Shown one piece after another: positions 30,510-38,042 of a stretch of 64,000 nucleotides of DNA; positions within the stretch are counted from its first letter, which is position 1; each line of letters begins with the position of its first letter. Source of the stretch: Oscillospiraceae bacterium. Its GTDB lineage: Bacteria; Bacillota; Clostridia; Oscillospirales; Oscillospiraceae. Location of the stretch: assembly GCA_015068455.1 (NCBI GenBank), contig SVKO01000003.1, positions 248,001-312,000 on the forward strand, read 5' to 3'. The notes below the pieces were generated by a model. It worked only from the letters and a program-made list of their open reading frames with translations, searched no databases and was not told the DNA's origin. A program made the position numbers and the translations under genes.

Positions 30510-31244
30510 TTAGTCCTGATCCCAGTTGTGCCAGACGTTCTGGACGTCGTCGTCGTCCTCCATGGCGTCGATCAGGCGCTCCATGAGCTTGATCTGCTCC
30601 TCATCCTCCAGCTTCTGGTAGTTCTGAGGCACCATCTCGATCTGGGCGGAGGCGAACTTGTAGCCCTTCGCGCCCATGGCTTCCGCCACGGCGTTGAAGT
30701 CCTCCGGGGCGCAGTAGATGGTGAAGCAGTCCTCCTCGGGCTCGAAGTCGTCGGCGCCGCAGTCCATGGCGTCGAGCATGACGTCGTCCTCTTCATAGTC
30801 GCCGTCCTCATTGTCGATGACGATGACGCCCTTGCGGTCGAAGGACCAGGCCACGCAGCCGGAGGCGCCCAGATTGCCGCCGAATTTGTCGAAGTGATGG
30901 CGGACGGCGGCCGCGGTGCGGTTGCGGCTGTCGGTCATGGTCTCCACGATCACGGCCACGCCGCCGGGGCCGTAGCCTTCGTAGGTGATGGATTCGTAAG
31001 CGTCGCCGGAGCCGGCGCTGGCGGCACGGTCGAGCACGCGCTTGATGTTGTCGTTGGGCATGTTGGCCGCCTTGGCCTTGGTGATGACGGTGGCCAGACG
31101 GGAGTTGTAGTTGGGATCGGCGCTGCCGCCCTCTTTGACGGCCACGATCATTTCCTTCGAGATCTTGGTGAAGGCCGCGGCGCGCTTGGCGTCCTGTGCG
31201 CCCTTGGTTTTCTGGATGTTATGCCATTTGGAATGACCAGACAT
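30510..31244 (-). CDS. YebC/PmpR family protein (transcription or translation factor)
   Basis: A 244-residue YebC-family protein. The N-terminal signature GHSKWHNIQKTKGAQDAKRA is intact, followed by KEMIVAVKEGG, MPNDNIKRVLDRAA, YEGYGPGGVAVIVE and NRTAAAVRHHFDKFGGNLG. Members were first described as transcription regulators; recent work assigns some to rescue of ribosomes stalled at proline-rich sequence. The acidic C-terminal tail (DAMEDDDDVQN) is usual. Length is standard. A 16-bp palindrome CGCCGCCC/GGGCGGCG lies upstream at 31278-31293. Confidence 0.95.
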   Translation of the reverse strand: MSGHSKWHNIQKTKGAQDAKRAAAFTKISKEMIVAVKEGGSADPNYNSRLATVITKAKAANMPNDNIKRVLDRAASAGSGDAYESITYEGYGPGGVAVIVETMTDSRNRTAAAVRHHFDKFGGNLGASGCVAWSFDRKGVIVIDNEDGDYEEDDVMLDAMDCGADDFEPEEDCFTIYCAPEDFNAVAEAMGAKGYKFASAQIEMVPQNYQKLEDEEQIKLMERLIDAMEDDDDVQNVWHNWDQD

Positions 31245-31347
31245 ATCGATTCGTCCCTTCGTAATTGGTCTATGTCACGCCGCCCGGGCGGCGCATGCTT
31301 TAGCTGTAATAGTGTATCATATCTGCGGCGTGAAAATCAACACCCGA

Positions 31348-32115
31348 TCAGGCAAATTTCACGCAATCGCCGTGGATCCCGGATTTTTTGACCTCGATTT
31401 CGGGGAATTGCCCGCGCAGACAGCCGCACAGGACCTCGCAGACCGGGTCCTCGGTGGGGAAATGGCCTGCGTCGATGAGGTTGACGCCCAGCTTCGCCGC
31501 CTGCTGGAACTGGTGGTACTTGACGTCGCCGGTGACGAAGGTGTCGCAGCCGGCGGCGATGGCCTGCGGCAGGAAATCCATGCACGAGCCGCCGCCCACG
31601 GCCACCCGGCGCACGGGGCGCCCGCCGGGCGCATAGCGCACGCCGCCCGCGCCGAGGCGCTCCTTAACGAAGCGGACAAACGCTTCCAGCTCCTGCTCCG
31701 GCGCCGTGCCGATGCGGCCGATGCCGTGGTCCCCGCCGTCAAAGGTGCTGATGTCCTGAAGGCCCAGACGCTGGGCCAGCACGTCGTTGACGCCGCCGGG
31801 GGCGCTGTCCAGATTGGTGTGCAGGCTGACGACGGCGATCCGGTGGCGCGCCAGATAGAGCAGCAGCGCCCCCTCGGGGGTCTCGTCGCTCAGATTGCTG
31901 GTGGAAAACAGCAGGGGATGGTGGCTGACGATCAGCTCCGCGCCCCATTCGGCGGCCTCTTTTGCAACGGCCATGGTCACGTCCAGAGCCACAAGGAGCT
32001 TTGAGACCTCCGCGCCGGCGCTGCCGCACAGCAGGCCCACGTTGTCCCATTCTTCTTTCCAGTCCGGCTGCGCCCAGGCAAGGCACCGGTTTCGGATCTC
32101 ATTGACAGTCGGCAT
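31348..32115 (-). CDS. Nif3-like dinuclear metal centre hexameric protein
   Basis: A 255-residue Nif3/YqfO family protein. Metal-binding motifs are present: ELIVSHHPLLF near residue 65, SLHTNLDSAPGGVNDVLA, and a C-terminal VTGDVKYHQFQQAAKLG with LIDAGHFPTE. It lacks the extra central domain found in the longer Bacillus YqfO. The start overlaps the trmK stop by 17 bp and has GGAG 8 bp upstream, matching the conserved trmK-nif3 pair of Bacillota. The biochemical role is unsettled; GTP cyclohydrolase I type 2 labels in databases are doubtful. Confidence 0.93.
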   Translation of the reverse strand: MPTVNEIRNRCLAWAQPDWKEEWDNVGLLCGSAGAEVSKLLVALDVTMAVAKEAAEWGAELIVSHHPLLFSTSNLSDETPEGALLLYLARHRIAVVSLHTNLDSAPGGVNDVLAQRLGLQDISTFDGGDHGIGRIGTAPEQELEAFVRFVKERLGAGGVRYAPGGRPVRRVAVGGGSCMDFLPQAIAAGCDTFVTGDVKYHQFQQAAKLGVNLIDAGHFPTEDPVCEVLCGCLRGQFPEIEVKKSGIHGDCVKFA

Positions 32116-32806
32116 AGTGCTTCTCCATTTCTTCCAGCTCGGCGATGGCGGAGCGGTAATAGTTCAGGCGTTCCGGTTCGGGGTTGGCGTCGGCCTTTTC
32201 CAGCCCGGCGGCGATCCGCCGCAGGGTGCGGACGGTGCGGGAAATGTATTCCTCCAGCAGGGGAGAATCAGACGAGCACAGGGCGGGGGACACGAAGCGC
32301 TGCCCGGGGCTGAGGGCCTCGGTTTTCCCGAATCGTGCCCGCAGGACGCAGTAAATAAAGCCTGCGTCCGCGGCCAGCGCCGCGCAGTCCTCATAAAATC
32401 CGTGTTCGCTCAGCCAGGCGCGCAGAGAATCGGCGTCGGTCTGGGGCTGGAGGATCAGGGTGTACTGCGGATCGGCCAGCCAGGGGGCTGCGGACAGGAT
32501 CTTGACGATCAGCTCGCCGCCCATCCCGGCGCATACCACCGTATCATAGGAACCCCGGGGGACGTTTTGCAGTCCGTCGGACAGGCAGAAGTCCATCCGG
32601 TCGTCCACGGCGTATTTTTGGGCGTTGCGGCGGGCGCTGTCCAGGGGGCCTTCGCGCAGGTCGCAGGCGCAGACGTGCTCCGCCCGGCCCTCCGCCAGCA
32701 GCCAGAGGCCGAGATAGCCGTGGTCCGCGCCCACGTCCGCCACCCGGGCGCCGCGGGGCACCAGCCGGGCGCAGGCGCGCAGCCGGGATGAGATGGGGAT
32801 GGACAT
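32099..32806 (-). CDS. trmK: tRNA (adenine(22)-N(1))-methyltransferase
   Basis: A 235-residue SAM-dependent methyltransferase that makes m1A22 in tRNA. Motif I is ARVADVGADHGYLGLWL, followed by ACDLREGPLDSARRNA, then DTVVCAGMGGELI, the TrmK-type catalytic region. The C-terminal part is a helical coiled region (LEKADANPEPERLNYYRSA). ATG 32804-32806 was chosen, with GGAG 6 bp upstream; an ATG 15 bp earlier lacks a site. It is translationally coupled to the Nif3-like gene. Confidence 0.92.
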   Translation of the reverse strand: MSIPISSRLRACARLVPRGARVADVGADHGYLGLWLLAEGRAEHVCACDLREGPLDSARRNAQKYAVDDRMDFCLSDGLQNVPRGSYDTVVCAGMGGELIVKILSAAPWLADPQYTLILQPQTDADSLRAWLSEHGFYEDCAALAADAGFIYCVLRARFGKTEALSPGQRFVSPALCSSDSPLLEEYISRTVRTLRRIAAGLEKADANPEPERLNYYRSAIAELEEMEKHYADCQ

Positions 32807-32827
32807 AAAAACTCCTCTCAAAAAGCA

Positions 32828-32851
32828 AAAGGAAACCCGCAGGTTTCCTTT
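32828..32851 (-). terminator. Rho-independent terminator after the DUF1858 gene
   Basis: Stem AAAGGAAACC/GGTTTCCTTT, loop CGCA, followed on the minus strand by TGCTTTTT. Confidence 0.85.
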
Positions 32852-32860
32852 CGGTGCTTG

Positions 32861-33088
32861 TTACTCGGCGCTCTTGTTGGCCTCGCAGGCCTCCAGGAAG
32901 CGGTTGATCTGGGCCAGGAATCCGTCGCAGTCGACGCCGTGGACCATGCAGGCCTGCTCGATGGTTTCGCCGCGGGAGGCGGGGCAGCCCAGGCAGTGCA
33001 TGCCGATGGCCATGAACAGAGGGGCGGTCTGGGGAGCGACGTCCAGCACGCTGCCGATGATGGTATCCTTGGTAAACTGAACAGCCAT
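32861..33088 (-). CDS. DUF1858 domain protein (redox disulfide type)
   Basis: A 75-residue protein of the DUF1858 family, small helical domains often found next to or within hybrid-cluster and other redox proteins. The family Cys pair is in GMHCLGCPASRGE (Cys-x-x-Cys). A third Cys (QACMVHG) and fourth (VDCDGF) follow. AAAGGAGG stands about 6 bp before the ATG. It is monocistronic. A role as a redox-responsive or sulfur-handling partner is a family-level guess. Confidence 0.88.
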   Translation of the reverse strand: MAVQFTKDTIIGSVLDVAPQTAPLFMAIGMHCLGCPASRGETIEQACMVHGVDCDGFLAQINRFLEACEANKSAE

Positions 33089-33177
33089 GAATTTGACCTC
33101 CTTTGTGATTTTGTGGCTATATTATATCCGATATCGACAAATAATGCAACAGATATTTATTGTGTTTGACCAATGCG

Positions 33178-33205
33178 AAACGGCATGACGTCTGTCATGC
33201 CGTTT
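33178..33205 (-). terminator. terminator-like hairpin after the 79-residue lipoprotein gene
   Basis: A perfect 12-bp stem AAACGGCATGAC/GTCATGCCGTTT with loop GTCT. The T-run after it on the minus strand is short. Confidence 0.65.
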
Positions 33206-33212
33206 GATGGGA

Positions 33213-33452
33213 TCAGCGGGACCCGGTATGGGGCTGTACGTCCTCGGTGACGCCGGTGCCGGTGACGACGCGGCCGTCCGGGACGGCGTCATCGTCGATC
33301 AGACCCTCGCCGTCCGGGTTGACGCCGTTTACGGTGCCGTCGTCGGTGGTGGAGACGTTGGAGCCGTCGCCGTATCGACCGTTTGTGCCGCAGCCGGCCA
33401 GCAGGCCCAGCATCAGCGCCAGCACGACGAAAAGAACAGAAATTCGTTTCAT
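33213..33452 (-). CDS. very small predicted lipoprotein
   Basis: A 79-residue protein: signal sequence MKRISVLFVVLALMLGLLAGC with Cys21 in the lipobox LAGC, then a short polar tail rich in Gly, Asp and Thr (NPDGEGLIDDDAVPDG) without obvious fold. The ATG has AGGAGG about 8 bp upstream. Such short disordered lipoproteins are common in gut Clostridia and are often uncharacterised. It stands alone between hairpins. Confidence 0.7.
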   Translation of the reverse strand: MKRISVLFVVLALMLGLLAGCGTNGRYGDGSNVSTTDDGTVNGVNPDGEGLIDDDAVPDGRVVTGTGVTEDVQPHTGSR

Positions 33453-33504
33453 AATGATCCTCCTGCATGTTTTTGCAGGGGTAGTATTTGCACAGCCGGG
33501 TGAA

Positions 33505-34386
33505 TTATGCGCGCTTTTCCGGCGCGCGCTGGCTGAGCAGCACCGCGCAGAACATCAGCGCGCAGCCCAGCAGCTCCCGGCCGGACAGACGCTCGCCCAG
33601 GATGATCCAGCCGGACAGGCAGGCAAACACGGATTCCGTGCTCATGAGCACCGAGGCCACGGCGGGATCGGTATTGCGCTGGGCAATGATCTGGAATGTA
33701 TAGGCCACAGCGGAGGAGAGGATGCCGGCGTAGACGATGGGGAACCAGCTCGCGGCGATCTGCGCCCCCGTGGGCAGGCCCGTGACGAAGGACGCCGCGC
33801 CCGAGAGCAGGCCGCACACCAAAAACTGGATGCACGACAGCCGGATCGGATCCACGCCGGGGGAGAATTTGTCAACCAATAAAATGTGCACCGCGAAGCA
33901 CACCGCGCACAGCAGCGTCACGAAATCGCCGATGGCCAGGGAGAAGGATTCCGTCATGCACAGGAAGAACAGACCCGCCACCGCCAATATCACGCTGATC
34001 CAGACCAGCGCCCCGGAGCGCCGGCCCAGGAAGATGCTGAACACCGGCACCAGGACGATGTACAGCGCCGTGATGAAGCCGGATTTTCCCGCGGTGGTGC
34101 CCAGGCTGATGCCGAACTGCTGCAGATTCGTGGAGGCGAACAGGCAGATGCCGCACAGCACGCCGCCCAGCCACAGGGGCCGGCTCGACCAGGTGCCGCG
34201 GCTGAGATATTTGTCAAACAGCGGGACGCACAGGTACAGCACCAGCGCGCCCAGCAGGCAGCGCAGGCACTGGAAGGGGAAGGGATCGATGGCGCCGGCG
34301 GCGATGCGCTGAGCGACAAAGGTGCTGCCCCAGAAAAGGGCCGCCAGCAGCAGCAGAATATTGGCGCGGAGCTTTTTACGGTTCAT
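33505..34386 (-). CDS. EamA (DMT superfamily) transporter
   Basis: A 293-residue membrane protein with about ten helices made of two EamA repeats. Typical pieces are ILLLLAALFWGSTFVAQR at the N-terminus, GKSGFITALYIVLVPVFS in the first repeat and VASVLMSTESVFACLSGW with LGERLSGRELLGCALMF in the second. The ATG at 34384-34386 gives the usual length; the ribosome site (AAGG) is weak and distant. Drug/metabolite efflux is the family role; the substrate is unknown. Upstream lies a striking series of perfect hairpins. Confidence 0.9.
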   Translation of the reverse strand: MNRKKLRANILLLLAALFWGSTFVAQRIAAGAIDPFPFQCLRCLLGALVLYLCVPLFDKYLSRGTWSSRPLWLGGVLCGICLFASTNLQQFGISLGTTAGKSGFITALYIVLVPVFSIFLGRRSGALVWISVILAVAGLFFLCMTESFSLAIGDFVTLLCAVCFAVHILLVDKFSPGVDPIRLSCIQFLVCGLLSGAASFVTGLPTGAQIAASWFPIVYAGILSSAVAYTFQIIAQRNTDPAVASVLMSTESVFACLSGWIILGERLSGRELLGCALMFCAVLLSQRAPEKRA

Positions 34387-34447
34387 GGGATCATCTGCCT
34401 TCGGGGGAATTCTCCGCCATGGTATCATGTCCCGGCGGAAAAGTCAA

Positions 34448-34560
34448 AGCCGGCATGTCAAAAAATTTTTTGACATGCCGGCTGACGCATTTCAAACTAT
34501 GAAAAGTTTGAAATGCGGTTTGATTGAACGTGAAAGGGAACCCTGACGGTTCCCTTTCAC
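34448..34560. repeat. three consecutive perfect inverted repeats between divergent genes
   Basis: Hairpin 1 is a 36-bp perfect palindrome (34448-34483; AGCCGGCATGTC then A6/T6). Hairpin 2 has 13-bp arms CGCATTTCAAACT/AGTTTGAAATGCG (34486-34517). Hairpin 3 has 13-bp arms GTGAAAGGGAACC/GGTTCCCTTTCAC (34530-34560). A fourth dyad CGAAGAT/ATCTTCG follows at about 34576-34610. The region lies in the 312-bp gap upstream of EamA (minus) and of a plus-strand gene; no coding sequence is seen. Confidence 0.85.
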
Positions 34561-34621
34561 ACTTTCCTTCCCTCCGAAGATTCAACTTCATCACTTATTT
34601 ATGATCTTCGATAAGCATCTA

Positions 34622-34650
34622 TTGCATCATTTTTCAAAATCTGATAAAAT
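34622..34650 (+). promoter_or_regulatory. predicted sigma-A promoter of the 85-residue protein gene
   Basis: TTGCAT, 17-bp spacer, TAAAAT, about 50 bp upstream of the ATG at 34699. Confidence 0.75.
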
Positions 34651-34698
34651 ATCGAAAACGGCGCGATGTTTCTGATTTTTACGCGCCCGGGAGGAACC

Positions 34699-34956
34699 AT
34701 GATCTATCTGCCCACCCTTCATACCTTTGCCATGGACAACGAATTCACCGGCAGCGCCGGGGCCCTCCGCTTCAAAATCACGCCCCAGGTCGTCAAGGGA
34801 GGCCGGGAGGTGGATATGCAGCAGAGCGCCATCCGCGCCGAGCTCTGGCACGGACCGCTGTGCTATGAGAAAAGCGAGATCGAGGCCGAGCAGACCTTCC
34901 CCATGAGCGAGGAAGGCCGCGCCGCCATGCTGGCCTGGCTGGAGGAGAATATCTGA
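34699..34956 (+). CDS. conserved-looking small protein of unknown function
   Basis: An 85-residue cytoplasmic protein beginning MIYLPTLHTFAMDNEFTGS, with a beta-rich middle (LRFKITPQVVKGGREVDM) and an amphipathic C-terminal helix (EEGRAAMLAWLEENI). No signal or membrane segment. The ATG has GGGAGGA 4 bp upstream and a strong promoter. It lies 127 bp ahead of the hydrogenase-type regulator gene on the same strand and may share its transcript. I do not recognise the family. Confidence 0.75.
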   Translation: MIYLPTLHTFAMDNEFTGSAGALRFKITPQVVKGGREVDMQQSAIRAELWHGPLCYEKSEIEAEQTFPMSEEGRAAMLAWLEENI

Positions 34957-34989
34957 GCATCCGGCCCGCGTGCGCCCGAAACGCACCGG

Positions 34990-35020
34990 CCCGTAGGGGC
35001 GCATGCCCACATGCGCCCGC
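34990..35020. repeat. dispersed hairpin repeat (GTAGGGGC family), copy A
   Basis: CCGTAGGGGCGCATGCCCACATGCGCCCGC; the core is a hairpin GGGCGCATG-CCCA-CATGCGCCC. Related units occur at 35957-36030 and 41476-41612. Confidence 0.6.
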
Positions 35021-35083
35021 ATCCGCCGGGTTTGCAAGAACCATCGACATCGGCGCATGGCGCCGCAGGACAGGGAGGAACCA

Positions 35084-35344
35084 ATGAGCGAAAGCAGAGT
35101 GGCCGTTTTAACGGTTTTGATCGAAGATATGGAGGCGGCGGAGCGGGTGAACGCCCTGCTGCATGAATTCGGAAAGTACGTCATCGGCCGCATGGGCATC
35201 CCCTACCGCGACCGGGGCGTCAGCGTGATCTGCGTGGTGCTCGACGCGCCCCAGCCGGAGGTCAGCGCCCTGTCCGGCCGCATCGGAAGGCTCCCCGGCG
35301 TCAGCGCCAAGACGGTCTACACCAAGGCCGGGGCAACGGCATAA
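35084..35344 (+). CDS. TM1266-type putative iron-only hydrogenase system regulator (ACT-like fold)
   Basis: An 86-residue small regulator. RVAVLTVLIEDMEAAERVN, HEFGKYVIGRMGIPYRDRGVSVICVVL and GRIGRLPGVSAKTVYTK match the TM1266 family, which has a ferredoxin-like ACT fold and is often encoded with [FeFe]-hydrogenase maturation genes. Here no hydrogenase or hyd maturase gene is in view. GGGAGGA lies 5 bp before the ATG. A terminator follows directly. Function in the family has not been firmly shown. Confidence 0.88.
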   Translation: MSESRVAVLTVLIEDMEAAERVNALLHEFGKYVIGRMGIPYRDRGVSVICVVLDAPQPEVSALSGRIGRLPGVSAKTVYTKAGATA

Positions 35345-35352
35345 AACACGAT

Positions 35353-35385
35353 GAGGTGCGGGCAAGCTGCCTGCACCTCGTTTTT
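35353..35385 (+). terminator. Rho-independent terminator after the TM1266-type gene
   Basis: Stem GAGGTGC-g-GGC / GCC-t-GCACCTC with loop AAGCT, then GTTTTT. Confidence 0.8.
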
Positions 35386-35393
35386 GCGATTAT

Positions 35394-35870
35394 TCAGAAG
35401 TTTAAAAAATCTTCTTTGTGTTCCTGTAGAAAATCGTAATAGCTTTTAGAACTGTCATGACCGGAAATAACCTCTTCTAATAACTCTAAACGATTTACGG
35501 TTTCTTCATCGAACCGATCCATGAGGTCGTTTCGAATTTGTCGATCCCTCGGCGCGACACCGTTCGGAAAACAGGCCAGCGCCTCGGCCAGTATCCTGGC
35601 GGATTTCGCATCCACCTTTGTGAGAGCGGCAACAGTTTCCTGTGACAGATCACCCGAACTGTTGAAGAAGAATTGAGAAATCCCGCCATTATCGACTTCG
35701 GCCTGGAACAGCATACCCAGAAGGAAGTCTTTGATATTGCCGTCTGCCAAAACAGAGGGGTCCCAATCGCATTTCTTCATACAATACTCATATGTATCTA
35801 TTACAGCATCCTCGGAGTACTTTCTTGATAGAATTTCCTGAATGTCCAGTTTGCTGTTTTCCCGTTTCAT
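35394..35870 (-). CDS. DMP19/DUF4375-like protein
   Basis: A 158-residue cytoplasmic protein. The segment MLFQAEVDNGGISQFFFNSSGD is the core of the DMP19/DUF4375 family, followed by TKVDAKSARILAEALACFP. Members resemble DNA-mimic protein DMP19 and are often immunity-like or accessory. The start was put at ATG 35868-35870 because GGAG lies 7 bp upstream; the frame is open further to 36017, but that part runs into a dispersed repeat. More AT-rich than the flanking genes. Single gene, convergent with the TM1266-type gene. Confidence 0.72.
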   Translation of the reverse strand: MKRENSKLDIQEILSRKYSEDAVIDTYEYCMKKCDWDPSVLADGNIKDFLLGMLFQAEVDNGGISQFFFNSSGDLSQETVAALTKVDAKSARILAEALACFPNGVAPRDRQIRNDLMDRFDEETVNRLELLEEVISGHDSSKSYYDFLQEHKEDFLNF

Positions 35871-35956
35871 AAAAGACTCCAGGAATTTGCTGAAATCCAG
35901 ATCATCATGTACCAATATTATCCCTCGTTTCTGATTGCCCTCAATCAAAGCTGCAC

Positions 35957-36030
35957 CGTAGGGAGGCGTCCCCTGACGCCTCTGCCTCTGCCGCGACATG
36001 CGGAGCGATGTGGGCATCGCTCCCTATGGG
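35957..36030. repeat. dispersed hairpin repeats (GTAGGG family), copies B
   Basis: CCGTAGGGAGGCGTC with hairpin GAGGCGTC-CCCT-GACGCCTC (35963-35982), then GGAGCGATG-TGGG-CATCGCTCC (36002-36023) and CCCTATGGGG. They lie between the MBL hydrolase gene and the DMP19-like gene and contain no gene. Confidence 0.6.
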
Positions 36031-36039
36031 GCAGGAATC

Positions 36040-36918
36040 CTATACCTGCTGCCACAGCATCCTGTTTTCTGCAAAAGTGACGGAAAGCTGCCCTTCGTCC
36101 AGCAGCCACGCCAGGTAGCCCCGGACGGTGCTGCCGACGAGGACGTACTGACCCCAGCTCATGGAGAGCTGATAGTGATCGAACACGCCCTTGAGGATCT
36201 CTTCAAATCCGGTCGGCTCCGCGCAGAGGGAGCGGATCAGCGCCGCGATCTCATGCACCTTGGCGATATTCTGATCCGCCAGGGGCTTCACGTCCTGAAG
36301 CGCGGGGGCGTGGGCCGGGATGAAGCAGTTGCCCTCCAGACCTTTGACCGTCTCCAGGGCCGCCAGGTACTGCCGGGGGTCGTAGAGATAATTCACGTGG
36401 TACTTTTCAATGATTTCCGCGGAGCTCATGCAGTCGCCCAGGAACCACACCCCGTCGGGAGTCCGGAACGCGAGCATGGCGGGGCAGTGGCCGTCGAGAC
36501 AAATCATTTCCATCCCCTCGGGCAGGCACTCCGGCGTCAGGGGCTTTGCGTCGCTGGGCTTGGCCATGAGGAATTTATTCCGCAGGGGCTTGGGCGGGCA
36601 GCCGCCGTAGAGCAGCGACGGCTCGTGCTGCGGGTGCCGGGTGAAGCTGAGGTCGCCCTCGGGGGCGTAGATGGCGCAGCCGGTGCGCTTTGCCAGCGCG
36701 GCGCAGCCGCCGGTATGGTCGGCGTGGGAATGGGTGAGATAGACGGCGCGCAGGGTCCAGCCGTTGGCATTCAGATGCTTCAGGACCTTTTTCGCCGCGT
36801 CGGCGTCGCTGCCGCTGTCGATGAGGCAGACCTCGGTATCGCTGATGCGGTACACTCCGATCTTGGCGGGGCAGTCGATATAACAGGTGCGCGGCGCGAC
36901 CTGGATGAGCTCGTACAT
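36040..36918 (-). CDS. MBL fold metallo-hydrolase
   Basis: A 292-residue metallo-beta-lactamase fold enzyme. The metal motif THSHADHTGG is complete, with later ligands in CLDGHCPAM, FLGDCMSS and FIPAHAP. The last 80 residues form a helical domain of the kind that closes over the active site in glyoxalase II-like enzymes. ATG 36916-36918 has AAAGGA 8 bp upstream. It lies 13 bp after the RluA-family stop on the same strand, so the two are one operon. Substrate unknown; thioester hydrolysis is a common activity of this group. Confidence 0.9.
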   Translation of the reverse strand: MYELIQVAPRTCYIDCPAKIGVYRISDTEVCLIDSGSDADAAKKVLKHLNANGWTLRAVYLTHSHADHTGGCAALAKRTGCAIYAPEGDLSFTRHPQHEPSLLYGGCPPKPLRNKFLMAKPSDAKPLTPECLPEGMEMICLDGHCPAMLAFRTPDGVWFLGDCMSSAEIIEKYHVNYLYDPRQYLAALETVKGLEGNCFIPAHAPALQDVKPLADQNIAKVHEIAALIRSLCAEPTGFEEILKGVFDHYQLSMSWGQYVLVGSTVRGYLAWLLDEGQLSVTFAENRMLWQQV

Positions 36919-36931
36919 GGCGTATCCTTTC

Positions 36932-37897
36932 TCAATAGGCAAAGCCGGGGAAATATTCCTCGACGAAGTCCACGGCTTCCACCCGGAAGCTGCGTCCGTT
37001 GAGATCTTCCAGGGCGCCGGCGTCGGTGGTGAAGCGGAAGACCAGGCGGTAAGAGTACAGGGCCTGGTAGCTGCGGCCGTAGCGCTTGTCGGGCTTGGCG
37101 TATTTGCCCTCGCCCAGCAGGGGATGGCCCGCGTGGGCGAACTGGGCGCGGATCTGATGGGTCCTGCCGGTGATGAGTTCGCATTCCACCAGGGCCAGGC
37201 CGTCCCGCCGGTCCAGCGTGCGGTAGCGGGTCAGGCAGGTGCGTGCCCCGGGCTGGGGCTTGTCGGTAACATAGACGCGGTTTTTGACGGCGTCCTTGAA
37301 CAGGTAGCCCTTGAGCTCGCCCTCGGCGGGCCTGGGTGCGCCGTGGACCACGGCCAGATAGTATTTCTCAATCTCCCGGTCGCGGATCTTCTGGTTCATC
37401 ACCCGCAGGGCCTCCGCGGTCTTCGCCGCGATGACGATGCCGCCGGTGTTGCGGTCGATGCGGTTGCACAGGGCGGGGGTGAAGCTGTTTTCTCCCCGGG
37501 GATTCCATTCGCCTTTGGCGTACAGGTAGGCCTGGATGTGGTCGATCAGGGTCTTGCCGTACTCCGCCCCGTCGTGGGGATGCACCGCCAGGCCGGGCCG
37601 CTTGTCCACCAGCAGGATGTTTTCGTCTTCATATACAATATGGAGCTTCGGCGCGCCCACCTTGAGATATGCGTTCTCCGGCTTCGGCGCGTCGAAAAAC
37701 TCGTCGTTGATGAAGAGCTGGAGGGTATCGCCCTCGCACAGGCGGTCGTCGCGCCGGGCGCGCGCCCCGTTGCGCTTGATGCGCTTGCAGCGGATGTACT
37801 TCTGGGCCAGGGAGGCGGGCAGCAGGGGAACGGCCTTGCCCAGGAAACGGTCAAGCCGCTGCCCGGCGTCGTTTTTCCCCACGGTCAGTTCCTTCAT
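36932..37897 (-). CDS. RluA family pseudouridine synthase
   Basis: A 321-residue enzyme that makes pseudouridine in rRNA or tRNA. An N-terminal S4-like domain (QRLDRFLGKAVP...IRCKRIKRNG) precedes the catalytic domain with NILLVDKRPGLAVHP and CNRIDRNTGGIVI, the latter holding the catalytic Asp. ELITGRTHQIRAQFAHAGHPLLG is the standard RluA third motif. The ATG (37895-37897) is preceded by GGAGG; a longer frame crosses the yceD promoter and was rejected. Which base it modifies cannot be told. Confidence 0.93.
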   Translation of the reverse strand: MKELTVGKNDAGQRLDRFLGKAVPLLPASLAQKYIRCKRIKRNGARARRDDRLCEGDTLQLFINDEFFDAPKPENAYLKVGAPKLHIVYEDENILLVDKRPGLAVHPHDGAEYGKTLIDHIQAYLYAKGEWNPRGENSFTPALCNRIDRNTGGIVIAAKTAEALRVMNQKIRDREIEKYYLAVVHGAPRPAEGELKGYLFKDAVKNRVYVTDKPQPGARTCLTRYRTLDRRDGLALVECELITGRTHQIRAQFAHAGHPLLGEGKYAKPDKRYGRSYQALYSYRLVFRFTTDAGALEDLNGRSFRVEAVDFVEEYFPGFAY

Positions 37898-37981
37898 GCC
37901 ATCGCCTCCTTCTTTGGGTTTAACTATGCGCAGGAAATGCAAAAAAGTCAAGTTTTTTTTATGGAAAACGGAAAAAACCAT

Positions 37982-38010
37982 TTGACAAACCGGGGGCGAA
38001 TGTTTATAAT
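37982..38010 (+). promoter_or_regulatory. consensus sigma-A promoter of yceD-rpmF
   Basis: TTGACA, 17-bp spacer, TATAAT: a perfect match in both hexamers, 33 bp upstream of the yceD ATG. Confidence 0.92.
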
Positions 38011-38042
38011 GTCTTTTGCATGACTGCAGATCGGAGAAGGCT

